64,000 nt of DNA from Arachnopeziza araneosa. Taxonomy: Eukaryota > Ascomycota > Leotiomycetes > Helotiales > Arachnopezizaceae. The position numbers were made by a program, and so were the translations under genes. Below, piece after piece: positions 20,441-31,964 of this stretch. Position 1 is the stretch's first letter. Every line of letters starts with the position of its first letter. The DNA is taken from assembly GCA_003988855.1 (NCBI GenBank), contig QYAI01000146.1, positions 38,415 to 102,414 of the forward strand, given 5' to 3'. Under the pieces are notes generated by a model. The model saw nothing but the letters and a program-made list of their open reading frames with translations. It had not been told where the DNA came from and did no database searches.

Positions 20441-22241
20441 TCATCCATGTGACGTATCAATCACGAGCTCATTTCGAGCCGCAGAAACTGCTGGTACGAG
20501 AGCGGAAGACGTCGAGGTTCTAGCTGGCGATGAAGACGTAATAGTTCCTGTGTACCCTAAAGGCGTTTGGCTTAATGGCCATGTTGGTGAAGGTGCTGCG
20601 GAGTAAGTCCCCTGGACAGGGCTTGCAGAACAGTTTAATGGATAGGATGGGTATTTGCCAGCACTCCACGAATACGGTACGACTCCCGCGCGACGAGCTG
20701 CTGCTGTAAGAAATGCAGCATAAGACCACGTCAAATCGTAAGCCGAGAGTGGCTTTCCAGTAGTCTTGTCGAATTGCTCTGACAACGAGCCATTAGCTTG
20801 AGCAAAAGTAGCTACGATATTCATAAAGCCATCTGCATAGGTTGTGATGGCGCTGAATAAAGTTTTGTACTCGGAAGTCGAAGCAATATGGTTACCAACC
20901 TCAATTGTAGGGATGAAGTCGCGGAAGAAAGGGAGAGAAATTTGAGTGATATTTATGGAGCCCCACTTATTCCACACATAAAGCGCACCATAAAGTTGTT
21001 CTGCTGCAGCGAGTGTATTAAGGTACCATGGATTGCCGTCAAAGTAGACGTCTTCTGGATATCGGCCAACTGAGACAGCAGTACCAGCGGGTATGCCGGA
21101 ATTGACTGAGTAAAGGGCGCGGAAGGAATCAGTAACAACCTTGTGGTTAGCAAGAGCAAAGTCAGAGCAGCTAGAAGCAGGTGAGCTCATTACATGATTA
21201 TATACCATAAACCTACGGTGAGAATAAGGGACTCCCACCACAAGGCCCTTCAGGGTCAAACTGATGAATGACACCTAGAATTGTGTTCGCATCCTTTGCA
21301 GTACGTCCATTGTTCTCGTTGATATTTGCAAGAAGGTATCCTTGAGAAGATGACCAAAAGCTTTGTAGAAAGCAGAGGACCTGGGGTGCTTGAGAGTCGC
21401 ACGAGGGACAGCTCTTGCCAAGAAGGTCTGCCAGTGCACTGCCCTCGATGAGCGCACGGTATTGTGCAGCGATGGTGAAGAAACTAGATCCCTGAACCTC
21501 TTCCCAGAGGTCAAATCCTGTATCATTCCTGTTGACTGTCAGCTGGTTAGATAGTATAGGGTGCAGCTTACCAATATTGAGCCACGTAAGACAAGTCATT
21601 TTGAATGATAGGCCAAACGATCGAACTTGCAGTCTCATTGTATTCATTTTCGATTAACCATTTCGAGTAGGTTATCAAAGCCGCTGCTCTCAAAGCTGGC
21701 CCATCTCGCTGAGGTCTACCCCAAGATCCCGTAAAAGCAGTTTCATTAGCATTGAACTTCGGCTCACCAAGGCCAGCTCCGCTAGCAAAGTCACCGGACG
21801 GGTTAGAGATTGTTTGAAGGTAAGCCTGAGCACTGATATAATTTTCAATTTCGATTTGAAGCAATGGATCGTAATTGTTGATGAATGTATCAACAAGGCA
21901 CTTGAATGTCAAGGCTGAATCGCGAGTCCAGGTGTAAAAGTCTGTTCAGGTTCAATTTTAAGATTTCGTTGGTAGAAAGTTGTCTGCTTACAATCAGGAT
22001 TAGTCTTGTCAGGACTCGCCACTACAATCCCAGCACTCGCTCCTGACGCATAACTCCCGCCAGACCCGATATTACACAGAATATTGGCCAACGCAATTGG
22101 AGTCTCCGTCTGAATGAACGAATCGACCGAGCGTTTCAATATCCCTGCTTTTCGCTGATGAAGCAATTGCGGACTCGGGAAGGAGAAGACAGCAGGGATA
22201 GCCAGACTTCCGGTCATAGCAAGGGAAACAACGGATTTCAT
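20441..22241 (-). CDS. Glucoamylase, GH15, without starch-binding domain
   Basis: Secreted exo-acting glucan 1,4-alpha-glucosidase. Exons 22241-21992, 21941-21572, 21528-21217 and 21170-20441; introns of 50, 43 and 46 bp each restore conserved GH15 residues. A signal peptide (KSVVSLAMTGSLAIPAVFS) is followed by the catalytic (alpha/alpha)6 domain: NPDYFYTWTRDSALTFKCLVD, GSWGRPQRDGPALRA, DLWEEVQGSSFFT with the general-acid Glu, CSDFALANHKVVTDSFR, RYPEDVYFDGNPWYL and LSEQFDK with the general-base Glu, then LSAYDLTWSYAAFLTA. After PVQGTYSAAPSPTWP comes a Ser/Thr-rich tail (TSSSPARTSTSSALVP) ending in a stop, so no CBM20 starch-binding module is present. It should act on soluble starch or maltodextrins rather than raw granules. 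Third-exon acceptor is the least certain point. Confidence 0.92.
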
Positions 22242-22940
22242 AATGGGCTAATTTGATCACAGCTGTGAGATTGAAAAGAACAAGCGATGGAATGAGCGAG
22301 GATGACATTCTGACTTAATATAAAATTGTTGACGTGAAATCCAGGGATCCAACCCCGCAGTCCGGCTGAATTTGGCTGCCACTCTTTCGTGAACGTCAGG
22401 AGGTTTTAAATAACACTGTCATCGTCAATCGACTACTGAAACTTTGAAAAGATGGCAGAGGAGAAAGAGCGAGAAAGAGTATACTAACTTCATTATCTGA
22501 TGCATAGCCAATTGAGCCTCCTGTTAGAAGCAAGGCTCAACAGGATATAAATCTTATCTTGAGGTTGAGACGCGAAGAGCACGAGACTAAAAGTATTAAT
22601 CCTTATAAGGAAATTATATTATCCTTCTCGGGCCTTTCTAAAGGCTAGAAACACAGGCACCTGACCACTATTGAGGATCTCTTTACCACTCCTATCTTAG
22701 GATAGGACATCCAATATTTCTCCCTCTTGAAAGAATAACAGGCAGGATGTTGCTTCCCGAGAGACTGTAGAGATAATGTGCTTGCATTAGCGGGTTAGGC
22801 ACTCTGTTTGGGTCAATAAGTCTGCTTAATTTTGCAAAAGATTGATCCTAAAGGACCACTTACTGCAGAAGGATGACGCCATCCCGTGTCAGGGATGAAG
22901 TTGCAGCAACATTGAACTAGCTACATTGTTCCTATCTTTT
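22242..22940. other. Intergenic; promoter of glucoamylase gene, AT-rich parts
   Basis: No ORF of note. Contains ATTATATTATCC-type AT-rich DNA around 22600. Confidence 0.5.
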
Positions 22941-25346
22941 TCAACGAAGTACAAATTTGCTCTCCCTGGCTTTCCCATCTTCCATCTGGTCCACCGCCTT
23001 ACCATTCATATACCCATGAATGTATACATCACCGACAAATCGATACTCACCGCGAGCACCTTCTGGACGAAGAAGAACTGGAGTAGAGCAGCCTAGAGGT
23101 ATGACAACGATATCACCGGGCAACATGAAGCCAGAGCCCATTCCGATCCGCTTCTCTTCTGTAATACAGAAGCAACGTCCCATCATTTTATTGCCGAAGT
23201 GTTTCTGAAGCAAGTGCCTGCGAGCTTCAGGCTTGATATTGACCTTTGCGTTGACGTAATCTCGCAATTTCTGATCGACCGGTAGTTGAGGTAGTCGCTC
23301 ACGAAGTAAGGAAGCAAATAGGTAGTAACAGACAGTCAAACACTCGTCAGAATTATTCCAGAGATGACATCCCTGACCCAGACTTATCACCCCGCAAAAT
23401 TCCTTTTGTACCATGAAGCTGTACTCCTCCGTATTATTTTCGAGACTCGCTAGAAGCAAGGCTAGCCAATGTATAAATGCCATAAGGTAGTCGGCTAATG
23501 TGCAGAGAGTACCTACCGCAACGCCGTTAACGCTAATAGTATCGAGGTAAATCGCAGATATTTCAAGCTTGGTATGGCGTGTGTCAAGAAATCTGGACTT
23601 CGCCTTAGTTATGCCTGCTGCCGAGAAATTGTATTTGCGGCCCATAGCTGACGTCTGAGGGATATGTGACCAATCCGGAACGTAAGAGGGTAGATTAGCC
23701 GAGCTTGTAAAAACTGGAAAATGAATAGCATCACAGATAACGTCTAAGCGTTCAGTCGTCTTCAAGAGGTAGTCGACGATGTCCGTGTATATGTCCTTGA
23801 CCGAAAGGCTATAGTCAACACGGAATTCCGTACGCGTCTCTTTTGGTAAAACACCAAGGATCCCATATAGTTTATCCTTTGCATCTGAGGTAAGTTTCCT
23901 TCGACAGGCACGTAATACTTCGAGCAGAGTTCGTTCCCCAAGTCCCGTGTATGATTTGATATCCGGAAGGCTGCTAGGGCCTTGATAAACTAAAACCTGT
24001 GCGTAACTGAACTGATTCGTTGTGGTCATATAGCGTCTCGAATCTCTTTGACCTGCAGGGAAGTAATAATCTAAGTCAGCTCTGTGTTCGCTGAAAGCAA
24101 CAGAGGCGCGTTGGAACACCATCCACTGAAGTGTCGTTGACCCGCAAAATACTGTAATGGATCTTGCATTAAATATTTCTTGGACAACCCACAGTCTTCT
24201 CCAATAATCCCTCTCGAACAGTGAGACAACGGCGGGTAGGTCTGGTTTTCCAACTCGGGATGATATTAAGTGGGTTAAATTTTCTGGGGCATCAGCTAGG
24301 TCTGCCACGGTGCGGAGAAAATCCATTGCTAAATTACTGTTGTCTGCCTCCGGGCCCAGCCAAACAGCTACGGACTTGGCTTTCGAGTATATGCTGGTCA
24401 TTAGCTGGACTTGTTGAGTACGTTCAGCTCTATTTTGTTGATCTATACAGAGAGCGTCTACCCACACTAATACAGACTCTGACTTTTGACGAAGGGCCTC
24501 TAAGGCACCATAGAGGCTGACGGTGATGGGAATCAAGGAACCGTCTAGCTCAACGTCTTGTAAGTCTCCCGCATCTCCCCAGGCATAAGAAATAGCCACG
24601 TATTGAGGAGGCTCTTCAAGAGGAACGTCGATTATCTCACCCTTAATCATGGTCTTCCTTTCCGGGAGAAGTCTAACAAGTCTAAATTCCGACTCTTGAA
24701 GCGCCTTGTACTGATATCCGTGGTTGGCTAGTACTCTAGGTAATGCAGCAAGCGACGACCTAAATGCTGAATTGGCCGGCGTTATAGGAGCGGCAGGGGT
24801 TCCGACTCTTGGAATTGGGATTCTTTCGCTCTTCCAGCGCCTTATTCCCTGTGGCGTATCACCTCGAGACGAGGAGTACTCAACTCCATCAAAAGGGGAC
24901 AAGTATCTAGTATCAACCTTCGGAGACAACGGTTGCGAAGGATGAGGATGCGTATTTCGATCTTCGAAGGAGCGTCTGCGAGGGTTGTGCAAGGGAGGGG
25001 AAGGATGTCGAGCAGGATGCAATGGAACCTGCTCGTAATCGGAAGCTCTACGGATCGTTGGGGGGGCTTTGTTGCTGAAGCCACGTCCGCCTTCGCGCTG
25101 GACTTTCGGCTGCCAATTGAGCGGAGGTGATGGAACTCGTTGCATGTACGAAGAGCGGGGGCGGGGAGGAGGCGATGGGACTCGTCGATCTGTGGAATGG
25201 CCAATCCTCAATCCTTCGTAGGACCCCCTTCGTTGGATTGCAGGAGGAGGAGGAGCTCGAGAAGCATTTGTGGCCGGCGACCGCTTTCGCTGGGTTCGAT
25301 CGGGAGCTGAGGGGATTCCGAAATTTCTAGGATCCGCATCGTTCAT
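22941..25346 (-). CDS. HET-domain protein, Pro/Arg-rich N-terminus
   Basis: Intronless, 801 residues from the ATG at 25346 (the frame extends a few codons further upstream only with a TTG). About 220 N-terminal residues are disordered, rich in Pro, Arg and Ser (ERK-like PSPPPRPRSSY, PPAIQRRGS). The HET domain follows: PQYVAISYAWGDAGD, VSLYGALEALRQKSESVLVW, DALCIDQQNRAERTQQVQLM, IYSKAKSVAVWLGPE and YWRRLWVVQEIFNARSITVF. Then ACRRKLTSDAKDKLYGILGVL and a C-terminal half typical of the HET-6 type, including the GRCFCITEEKRIGMG, PGDIVVIPLGCSTPVLLRP end motif. Family role: non-self recognition triggering cell death. All expected motifs are intact. Confidence 0.93.
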   Translation of the reverse strand: MNDADPRNFGIPSAPDRTQRKRSPATNASRAPPPPAIQRRGSYEGLRIGHSTDRRVPSPPPRPRSSYMQRVPSPPLNWQPKVQREGGRGFSNKAPPTIRRASDYEQVPLHPARHPSPPLHNPRRRSFEDRNTHPHPSQPLSPKVDTRYLSPFDGVEYSSSRGDTPQGIRRWKSERIPIPRVGTPAAPITPANSAFRSSLAALPRVLANHGYQYKALQESEFRLVRLLPERKTMIKGEIIDVPLEEPPQYVAISYAWGDAGDLQDVELDGSLIPITVSLYGALEALRQKSESVLVWVDALCIDQQNRAERTQQVQLMTSIYSKAKSVAVWLGPEADNSNLAMDFLRTVADLADAPENLTHLISSRVGKPDLPAVVSLFERDYWRRLWVVQEIFNARSITVFCGSTTLQWMVFQRASVAFSEHRADLDYYFPAGQRDSRRYMTTTNQFSYAQVLVYQGPSSLPDIKSYTGLGERTLLEVLRACRRKLTSDAKDKLYGILGVLPKETRTEFRVDYSLSVKDIYTDIVDYLLKTTERLDVICDAIHFPVFTSSANLPSYVPDWSHIPQTSAMGRKYNFSAAGITKAKSRFLDTRHTKLEISAIYLDTISVNGVAVGTLCTLADYLMAFIHWLALLLASLENNTEEYSFMVQKEFCGVISLGQGCHLWNNSDECLTVCYYLFASLLRERLPQLPVDQKLRDYVNAKVNIKPEARRHLLQKHFGNKMMGRCFCITEEKRIGMGSGFMLPGDIVVIPLGCSTPVLLRPEGARGEYRFVGDVYIHGYMNGKAVDQMEDGKARESKFVLR

Positions 25347-26113
25347 GGCTACTGGATATGGGGTGGATGGACGAAACAACAGCCCGCGACTCTGCGCAAT
25401 CTCCTCGACTATGCGACTGCACTCATCAATGTCGTCACGGTCGTGAGAATTGAAGCTTGGCTGCGCTGAGTGATGCTGGTGAGGCTGGAATCATGTCTCG
25501 AGGCATGTTGCTTTCCAAAGAGCAGCTGAAGGTGGGGGCTATTGTAGCCTCCAGGCACAAGAGCTGCATCAGAGGCGCCGAGGCCTGCAGGCCTCTGATG
25601 ATACGCCTTGTCCTATGCAGACAGCATGAAGCAGATGTGCCAGATCTCAGTCCCACCAAGACTATGAGCACGTCGCTGTGAGAGATGTGGTGGATTTCTG
25701 CCCTTTACGCCTAAGACGCTAGATGTGCTCGCTTATGATCGGACGCAAATACCAGGAGACTCCATGACAGATGGGGCCTAGCGCATCGCTATAGTTGCGG
25801 TACTTAACCGTATAGAATTCACTAAACTACCTCCTCTATCTTATCGGGAGATCACCAGAAATCAATCACTATTGCTAAAGAACCAGAATACATTCCAAAA
25901 CATAGACTCTTACTTCGAGAACCATTCTCAGGATTTCGGTTGGTTAGAGCCACCCTACTATCAGTCTCCCCGCCTGACTTCTTCTCTCATTATCTCTCTC
26001 TGGCAAATATTCAATAAGAACGTAGAAGTACTCTCCCTTTGGATGAAATTCCGGCATTCGACCTCTTTCAGCTCTTGTAAGATGCTTGACGCGAAGTACT
26101 CCTCCACGATAGC
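25347..26113. other. Intergenic between two minus-strand HET loci
   Basis: Short ORFs on both strands without family match; probably the promoter of the 22941-25346 gene plus degenerate DNA. Confidence 0.45.
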
Positions 26114-27550
26114 TTAGAGTTTTGTTGCTGAGACGTAGAGTCTTAACCACCCTAACCGTAGCGGCATGCTTTCTTGTATCAGTGATCCGGAAAGGTCCGA
26201 ATATCTCGTCATCAAGTCCTTCGCCTCCTTTAGACATTCGCTTTCTGTGTAAAGATTTGGAGTTGACGAGAGTTCTGTCATGATCTTGGCATAGTTAGTT
26301 ACTTTTCCCTCACCATTCTGTAATCTTTCATCATATGTAGTGTTGCTCTCTGAGTACAGTCCGGTCCTGAGCTCACAGTTGGCACCGGCGGTCCATTGTA
26401 AACAGCATGATAAAACAATATCCCTCGTATACCCTTCGGGTGAACCTGGCCTGACAGTAAACTTGTGCAAGCCCAAAAATTGTCTCTGCCATCTACATGA
26501 AAGCCAAATATACTGGGTTTTTGAAAGGTGCATGCACTAGACTTCCCGGTCTTAGATTCAATCATGGCACTCAGCGCTTTATCGTACAAGATAACAATTC
26601 CGGTATGGAACGAAGACTGAATTCTTTGAATGTCATCCGGCTGTAGGCGGGTGCAAATGTATATGGTAGACTTTACGCTCCCCCGACTCCACTCTGTTCG
26701 TGTCCTGACAGTTGCGACGCTGTCGGGACGAGTCCTGTATTTGTAATCGTAAATTGATTTTCGACAATAAATTCGTCATGATGCCTCTTTAGAGTAGAAC
26801 AAACCCTAAAATCGTCGGGCGAAGTAGCAAATATTCCTCCAAACGCGGGAATGGTACCTTTGAGAGGATCACCATCCTTCTGCCAATCGAACAAACTCAA
26901 GTCATTGTTCTCACTTGCCAGATGTTGCTGTAGCCTGTAGAACGCTTTGTTGCCTTCACCATATAGGAGAGGCATGTTGAGATCGAAGATTCCTAACAGG
27001 CAATAGGCCATGTCCTCAATCCGAGTGGTATTTCTTCTCGCCGCCCATGCCATTCTTCTCGCAACAGGTATCGATGAGAGACGGGTACTGTCTCTCAGAA
27101 TGGGGCCATCAACATTCGTGATAAGGTCAACGTGGCTTCCAGGTCTGCCTTCCCTCCGATGAATGTCCAGTCCCGATCAAAGAATTCGAGCTTAGTAGGA
27201 GCAATAAGCTCCTGTACTTAGTCGCGTATCAGTCAAAGACTTCCGCTCCTGTTCTTTTATATGGATCGGTAGAGGCTCAAAATCAGACAGAAAGACATAA
27301 CATAGTGTTGAGAGCTTGTACCAGCTAAACATAGAGTTCATAGCTTCACTGAGCTCAGCACTACTAGTCTTATCGATGCAGCAGGTATCGATCCATATAT
27401 ATTCAAAGTGGAGTTGGGCAACGTTGCAAGTTTTCTCAATCTTCCGAAATCCAGGCTTCTTTCTTGCAATATCTAGTTGCTCCACGTCTTGGAATGTCAC
27501 TTCGCCTTCATCACCCCAAGCCTGAGACTTGTGGTGTTGATCAGCCACAT
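26114..27550 (-). pseudogene. HET-E-like (vegetative incompatibility) pseudogene
   Basis: Starts MWLINTTSLRL at 27550, matching the MRLLNTTTLxLEEF start of HET-E/HET-D-type proteins, but the next visible element is WGDEGEVTFQDVEQ in another frame, so about 20 residues including YAILSHT are lost. Intact stretches follow: KKPGFRKIEKTC, YIWIDTCCIDKTSSAELSEA, INSMF-like NSMFSWYKLSTLCYVFLSD. The RGWTLQELIAPxxxxF block is again cut: the frame ends at 27192 and QELIAPTKLEFFDRDW resumes in a new frame. A third frame gives MAWAARRNTTRIEDMAYCLLGIFDLNMPLLYGEG. The C-terminal part is split between two frames (26589-26299 and 26533-26114). At least four breaks, so not functional. Confidence 0.85.
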
Positions 27551-28354
27551 ATTTTCATGTATAGAAATTTCAACCCAGCCTAGCTATGGAGAATAAGGGT
27601 CGAATTGAGAAGATCCAGTTTCTAATCTTAATTTTTAAGTTTAATTTTTAACGTTATTATGTGATTCAACTAACCACCAAGAGTGAAATATAACAAAACA
27701 CACTCTGCCGGACATGTCCACTTTCCTATGAGCGTCAATGAGATGAAATATTTGTAAGAGATCTATGTTGGGCGTTGTTTGTTTGCTCTTTTAAAAGACT
27801 GGATGTGCTATGCAAATATATGTCACGTGAAGGGGGAGGGAAAGAGATGATCCCACGTGATGCGGCACCGATCCTTTGTCAGACATTGGTGGCTGCGGTC
27901 ATCTTTTCGTCTCCCTCTTCCATCGCCGTCTATTTCGGCCCCAAGGATTCAATTCCAAGTTATGTCTCGGGATCTGCCTCCTGTAGATGTTTTTCCCTTT
28001 CACAGACACGCTACTTGGTTGTGATGGGCGTCGCACAGCGCTGCATGTAAAGAACAAACATAGCGAATGAGGGTCATCTGATCTTCATGAAGGAGTACAA
28101 GAGCGGTGATGATGCGGGAGAACGCCTTCTTGGTGTAATCAGGCGCACTAACGAGTAAGGTAATCAAAACCAAATACCAACAGGTAGGCTTTCTTCTCCT
28201 TTCGCTGTACGTCAGACATCTCTCTCCTTTGCCCATAGAGTTGTTGAATCGCGCTCCGGTCTTTCCGCTGGTGATATCTCTCAACTCCCCTCTGCCAACC
28301 TCCTCACCTCCAATCTCTTTCCAAACAAGACGACAAGCCAAGAAAGACGTCGCT
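27551..28354. other. Divergent intergenic region
   Basis: AT-rich near the HET pseudogene start (27600-27700), pyrimidine-rich just before the cupredoxin gene at 28355. No gene supported. Confidence 0.5.
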
Positions 28355-29127
28355 ATGTTTCATCAACTCATCGTCCTCTTGGGCCTCGTCCTTGGCGCCA
28401 ACGCGGTCCCACACATCATTACCGTCGGCGCGAACAAAACCATCTCCTTCAATCCTTCCACCTTGACCGCAGCAATTGGCGACAGGTATACCTTCCTCCC
28501 AGCTCATCAAACAATGCTAACGAAGCCTTCAGCCTCGAATTCCACTTCTTCAACGGCACCGGCCCACACAGCGTCGTCTCCTCGACCTTCGATACACCCT
28601 GCCAACCCGCCCCCAATGCCTTCTTCTCGGGTTACATTCAAGGCGATACAATTGGTACCTCGACCTTCACAATTAACGTCACCTCTCTCGATCCGATATG
28701 GTTCTACTGCTCAACTGCGAAACACTGTCCATTTGGAATGGCAGGAGTCGTCAATCCGCCAGAGGATGAGACACTGGGTCAATATATTGCTACGGCGAAG
28801 AGTGAGAATGTGACGATCTCTGCACCGTCTTCCGCTACAGGAGGCGTGGTCGCTACTGCATCAACAACTACGGTGGTATCAAACATAACTTTAAGTACGA
28901 GTGCGGGGTTAAGCTCGAGTTCAAGTGTGTCGGTCATCACGAAGGTTTCTGTCACAACCACGACACCAACTGCGAGTAAGAGTGGAGGGGCAGGGACTAC
29001 AAGTGGTAGTAGTTCGGGTGGTGTGGCAGCAACATCTACGCCGAGCGCAGCAGGTAGGAGCCAAGATGTTTCTGTTATGCTAGGATTAGTTCCAATTCTC
29101 GGCGGACTAGTTGCTCTGATGGCATAG
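28355..29127 (+). CDS. Cupredoxin-domain, Ser/Thr-rich GPI-anchored protein
   Basis: Exons 28355-28485 and 28533-29127; intron 47 bp with GTATAC, GCTAACG branch and TTCAG, phase 2. 241 residues. Signal peptide (QLIVLLGLVLGANA), then one plastocyanin-like domain: HIITVGANKTISFNPSTL, DSLEFHFFNGTGPHSVVSSTF, ending with IWFYCSTAKHCPFGMAG. The type-1 copper ligands are all visible: His in GPHSVV, Cys in FYC, His in KHC and Met in FGM. A Ser/Thr/Val-rich stretch follows, then a C-terminal hydrophobic GPI signal (VMLGLVPILGGLVALMA). Such proteins are common, poorly understood cell-wall proteins of fungi; some are induced during host contact. Confidence 0.93.
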
Positions 29128-30005
29128 ATAGTCCAGAGGTGTCTGCAGAGCCGTATCATATCGGCTGCGGAGCATTGGGATCTCCAAATAAATGATTATT
29201 TTAAAAGATTAAGTATTTCGGGATTGTTCATCCGCATTCTCTGTTTTCCAGCCTGCTTAAGGCCAATCATTTCTCTTGGTGGAGGTTTGATCAGTGTTGG
29301 TCCCGGAGTTAAGAATTAACCATGGCAAATTCGATATGCATGGAAATGACCCATTTCAAGCAAGATGTCAAATCAACAAGGTACTTCCTTGAAACGCACC
29401 GCCGGAATCGCTCCCCCTTCATTCCCACGGCTGCGCAAGACAGAAATAGAGTCACTCATTTACTCTTCATGATGAGGTGAGAGCAAGGAAGATTCAGGTG
29501 AACTCGATGACCAAGAGCTAAGGGATGACGAGTTCTCATGGATCTGAGAGGCACGATTTCTACGATTTACGTACAGAAGACTTCGAAAGCATGATTTGGG
29601 AGGGATCCTGGTATAAGCACTAGGCTCACTACCGACTTGGGGACGGCTACCCTAAACTTTAAAACTACCAACAGAACCGAAAAAGCCTCTGCCCGTCCTT
29701 CACATCGAAATCTCCAAAATCTTCTCTTCATTATACACTCGAGGGTATTAGCGACAAGGAGCTTTTGAGAGTAGTTTCTTTTTCTTGGTGCCCACACGAC
29801 GATATACCTACAGGTGACTGATACGCGAAAGGACCTGTCAGCTCAATATGACAATGTAATGGTGAGAAATCATCAAACAATAAACTCGATGCGCAAATTA
29901 TCTGAGAACGAAGTGCAAGATTACGCTTCATACACGTAATCCAGGGCTTCTTCCAAATCACCTACAAGAAACGGACAAACAGCTGGAACAAAGATATTTC
30001 CCATT
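29128..30005. other. Intergenic, no gene supported
   Basis: Small minus-strand ORFs near 29567-29961 show no domain. The end is the promoter of the Zn2Cys6 gene. Confidence 0.5.
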
Positions 30006-31509
30006 ATGAAAACCAAGCAACCAGGAAAGCCTTCCCGACGAGGAAATCCGAAAGCCAAGACAGGATGTGTGACCTGCAAGTGTGTTCTGGTACCAACAGT
30101 CAAGGCAACTTTAACTAAGATCTCGCAGAATCCGCCATGTTAAATGTGACGAGGCAAAACCGTTCTGCAAACGGTGTGTATCGACGAATCGCATATGCGA
30201 TGGTTATAAGCCCTCTCAGCACTCAAAGCCTAAAAGCACAACATCACCACCTTTACTTTTGTTACCAAAACCTGAAACTCAACTTGCTCTCCACCCAGAC
30301 TTCAAAATCGCCATCCCGAGACTCCCAAGACTCCCGCCAAGTTCTCATTCAGACATCACAAGAGACGAAATGTATTCCATAGATTATTTTCATAAAAAAT
30401 CGTCCATCGTCATTGGCTCCTGGATCCTGCCTTCTTTCTGGCGCTATCACGTCCCTCAGATCGGGTATAACGACCCAGGAACACGCCACATCATGATAGC
30501 TATCGCAATCGAACATATTGGGTACGAAGCCAGACGGCAATCCATTCCTAATGATCCTAGGTTAGACTCCGACTCGCGCTTCGCTCGCCAGCGCACCGTG
30601 ACCCGTAATTATGGCGTTGCACTCAAATACATGGCGCAAAACTCAGGTGCGGCCGAGAGCGAGCAAGCTAAGGAGAAATCTGTTCTCACAGCTTCTGCCC
30701 TTGCGCAAGCGCTGTGTTTTATCAGAGGGGACTTTGAGGCGGGAGTGGTGCATTTACATGCGGGTCTTGAGATCTGTGCCAGGCTTAGGAAGCAGAGAGA
30801 GTGGGCCACAGGAACGCTAGAAGAAAGTCTGATTGAGTACCTTGATTGGGCTACTTTTAAAAGCGGAAGTATCGAGGAGATGAGAAAACCGGAAGCGCAT
30901 GAACTCGGATTCAAGAATTTGGAGAGTGCGAGGAGGACAATGGAGCTTTTAAGTCGAGAGAGTATACGACTTGTGAGGTTACGGGCATTTCTGCCAGAGT
31001 CCCAAGGATATCCTTATCGCTCTCCTCAGTTAAAAAGGCTCATCCAAGCACAAGAAAGAAATATCGCTGTCTGGTCCAGAGAATTCAACCTCTTCGCAGC
31101 CCAGGTATCAACTTCTGGATGCATGACGGCCGACGAAGAGCAAGAGATTGATCGGCTGCGGATCATGCTACTCTCATGTCGATTATGGATCCCCATTGGT
31201 TTCCACCCCGATACCTTGGAGCCACTTTCTCTCGCCGAAGAGTTCGTGGAACTCTTGGAAGTGACTCTCAAGAAGTGGGCCTCAAGAGGTATGAATGATT
31301 GGATCGTTCGAGGGAATTATCGCACCAACAAGGCGAGCAATCCCGTTTTACTGTTCATTGCTCAGAAGAGTTCTGGGATGTTACAGAAGAGAGCTATCGA
31401 GGCTCTCTTGCTGGTGCTTCCTACTGTTGACGGTGGGATAACTGCTCCGATAAAGGTCGAATGGAACGAACAGGTTGAATCGGAGTCTGGTAGAATGCCG
31501 GCCTTGTAA
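30006..31509 (+). CDS. Zn2Cys6 fungal transcription factor
   Basis: Exons 30006-30079 and 30129-31509 joined through a 49-bp intron (GTGTGT, TTAACTAAG branch, TCGCAG), phase 2; 484 residues. The intron lies inside the zinc cluster, which on splicing reads TGCVTCKIRHVKCDEAKPFC, then KRCVSTNRICDGY, giving the six cysteines in the canonical C-x2-C-x6-C, C-x2-C-x6-C order. A basic N-terminus (RRGNPKAK) serves as a nuclear signal. The rest (SIDYFHKKSSIVIGSWI, PGTRHIMIAIA, LTASALAQALCFIRGDFEAG) is the fungal regulator middle region often annotated as DUF3468-like. Its targets are unknown; it sits between a cell-wall protein gene and a kinase gene. Confidence 0.93.
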
Positions 31510-31964
31510 ATTTTGGGTTAAGCACGAGCAAGGATGCTCCTATCTTGCCAATACTAATTCTCCATTCTATAATATCAAATTTGCAGTCTATAGTCAAGCA
31601 GAGCTATGCTGTGACTAGGCAACAAGGCGTGTAAGATTAGTACAACAATCATTTATTCCAAGGAAATGCTTTCGTTCACAGGATGCTAGATAATATCTTT
31701 TCTGATAAATTAAGCTCCTCATCTCGGGATCATAGCTATTTTTCTGATTTATCTTGAGTTTGCCATAATTTCACAGGAAATCCTGACGAGGGTTAAATTT
31801 CTTCTCTGTTTAACTGGCTGGTTCATGAGCTGCAGGAGGTAAGCCACAATTTCCAGCGGTGAGTTGGCATCGCTCACAGCCTCATGAGCTACATCTTATT
31901 CCTTCCCCTCTGTCCTTTGAACACAATTACAGTGCGCAACCGGACTGCGTACAATCCTGCCGCC
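31510..31964. other. Intergenic and 5' region of kinase gene
   Basis: No independent gene. An in-frame ATG at 31884 would add 27 residues to the kinase; I prefer the later start. Confidence 0.5.

Noticed and set aside
28779..29159. 126-codon minus-strand ORF
   Set aside because: Antisense to the Ser/Thr-rich tail of the cupredoxin gene; low-complexity artefact.
29567..29961. Two minus-strand ORFs of 76 codons
   Set aside because: No domain, no plausible splice and no coding bias visible.
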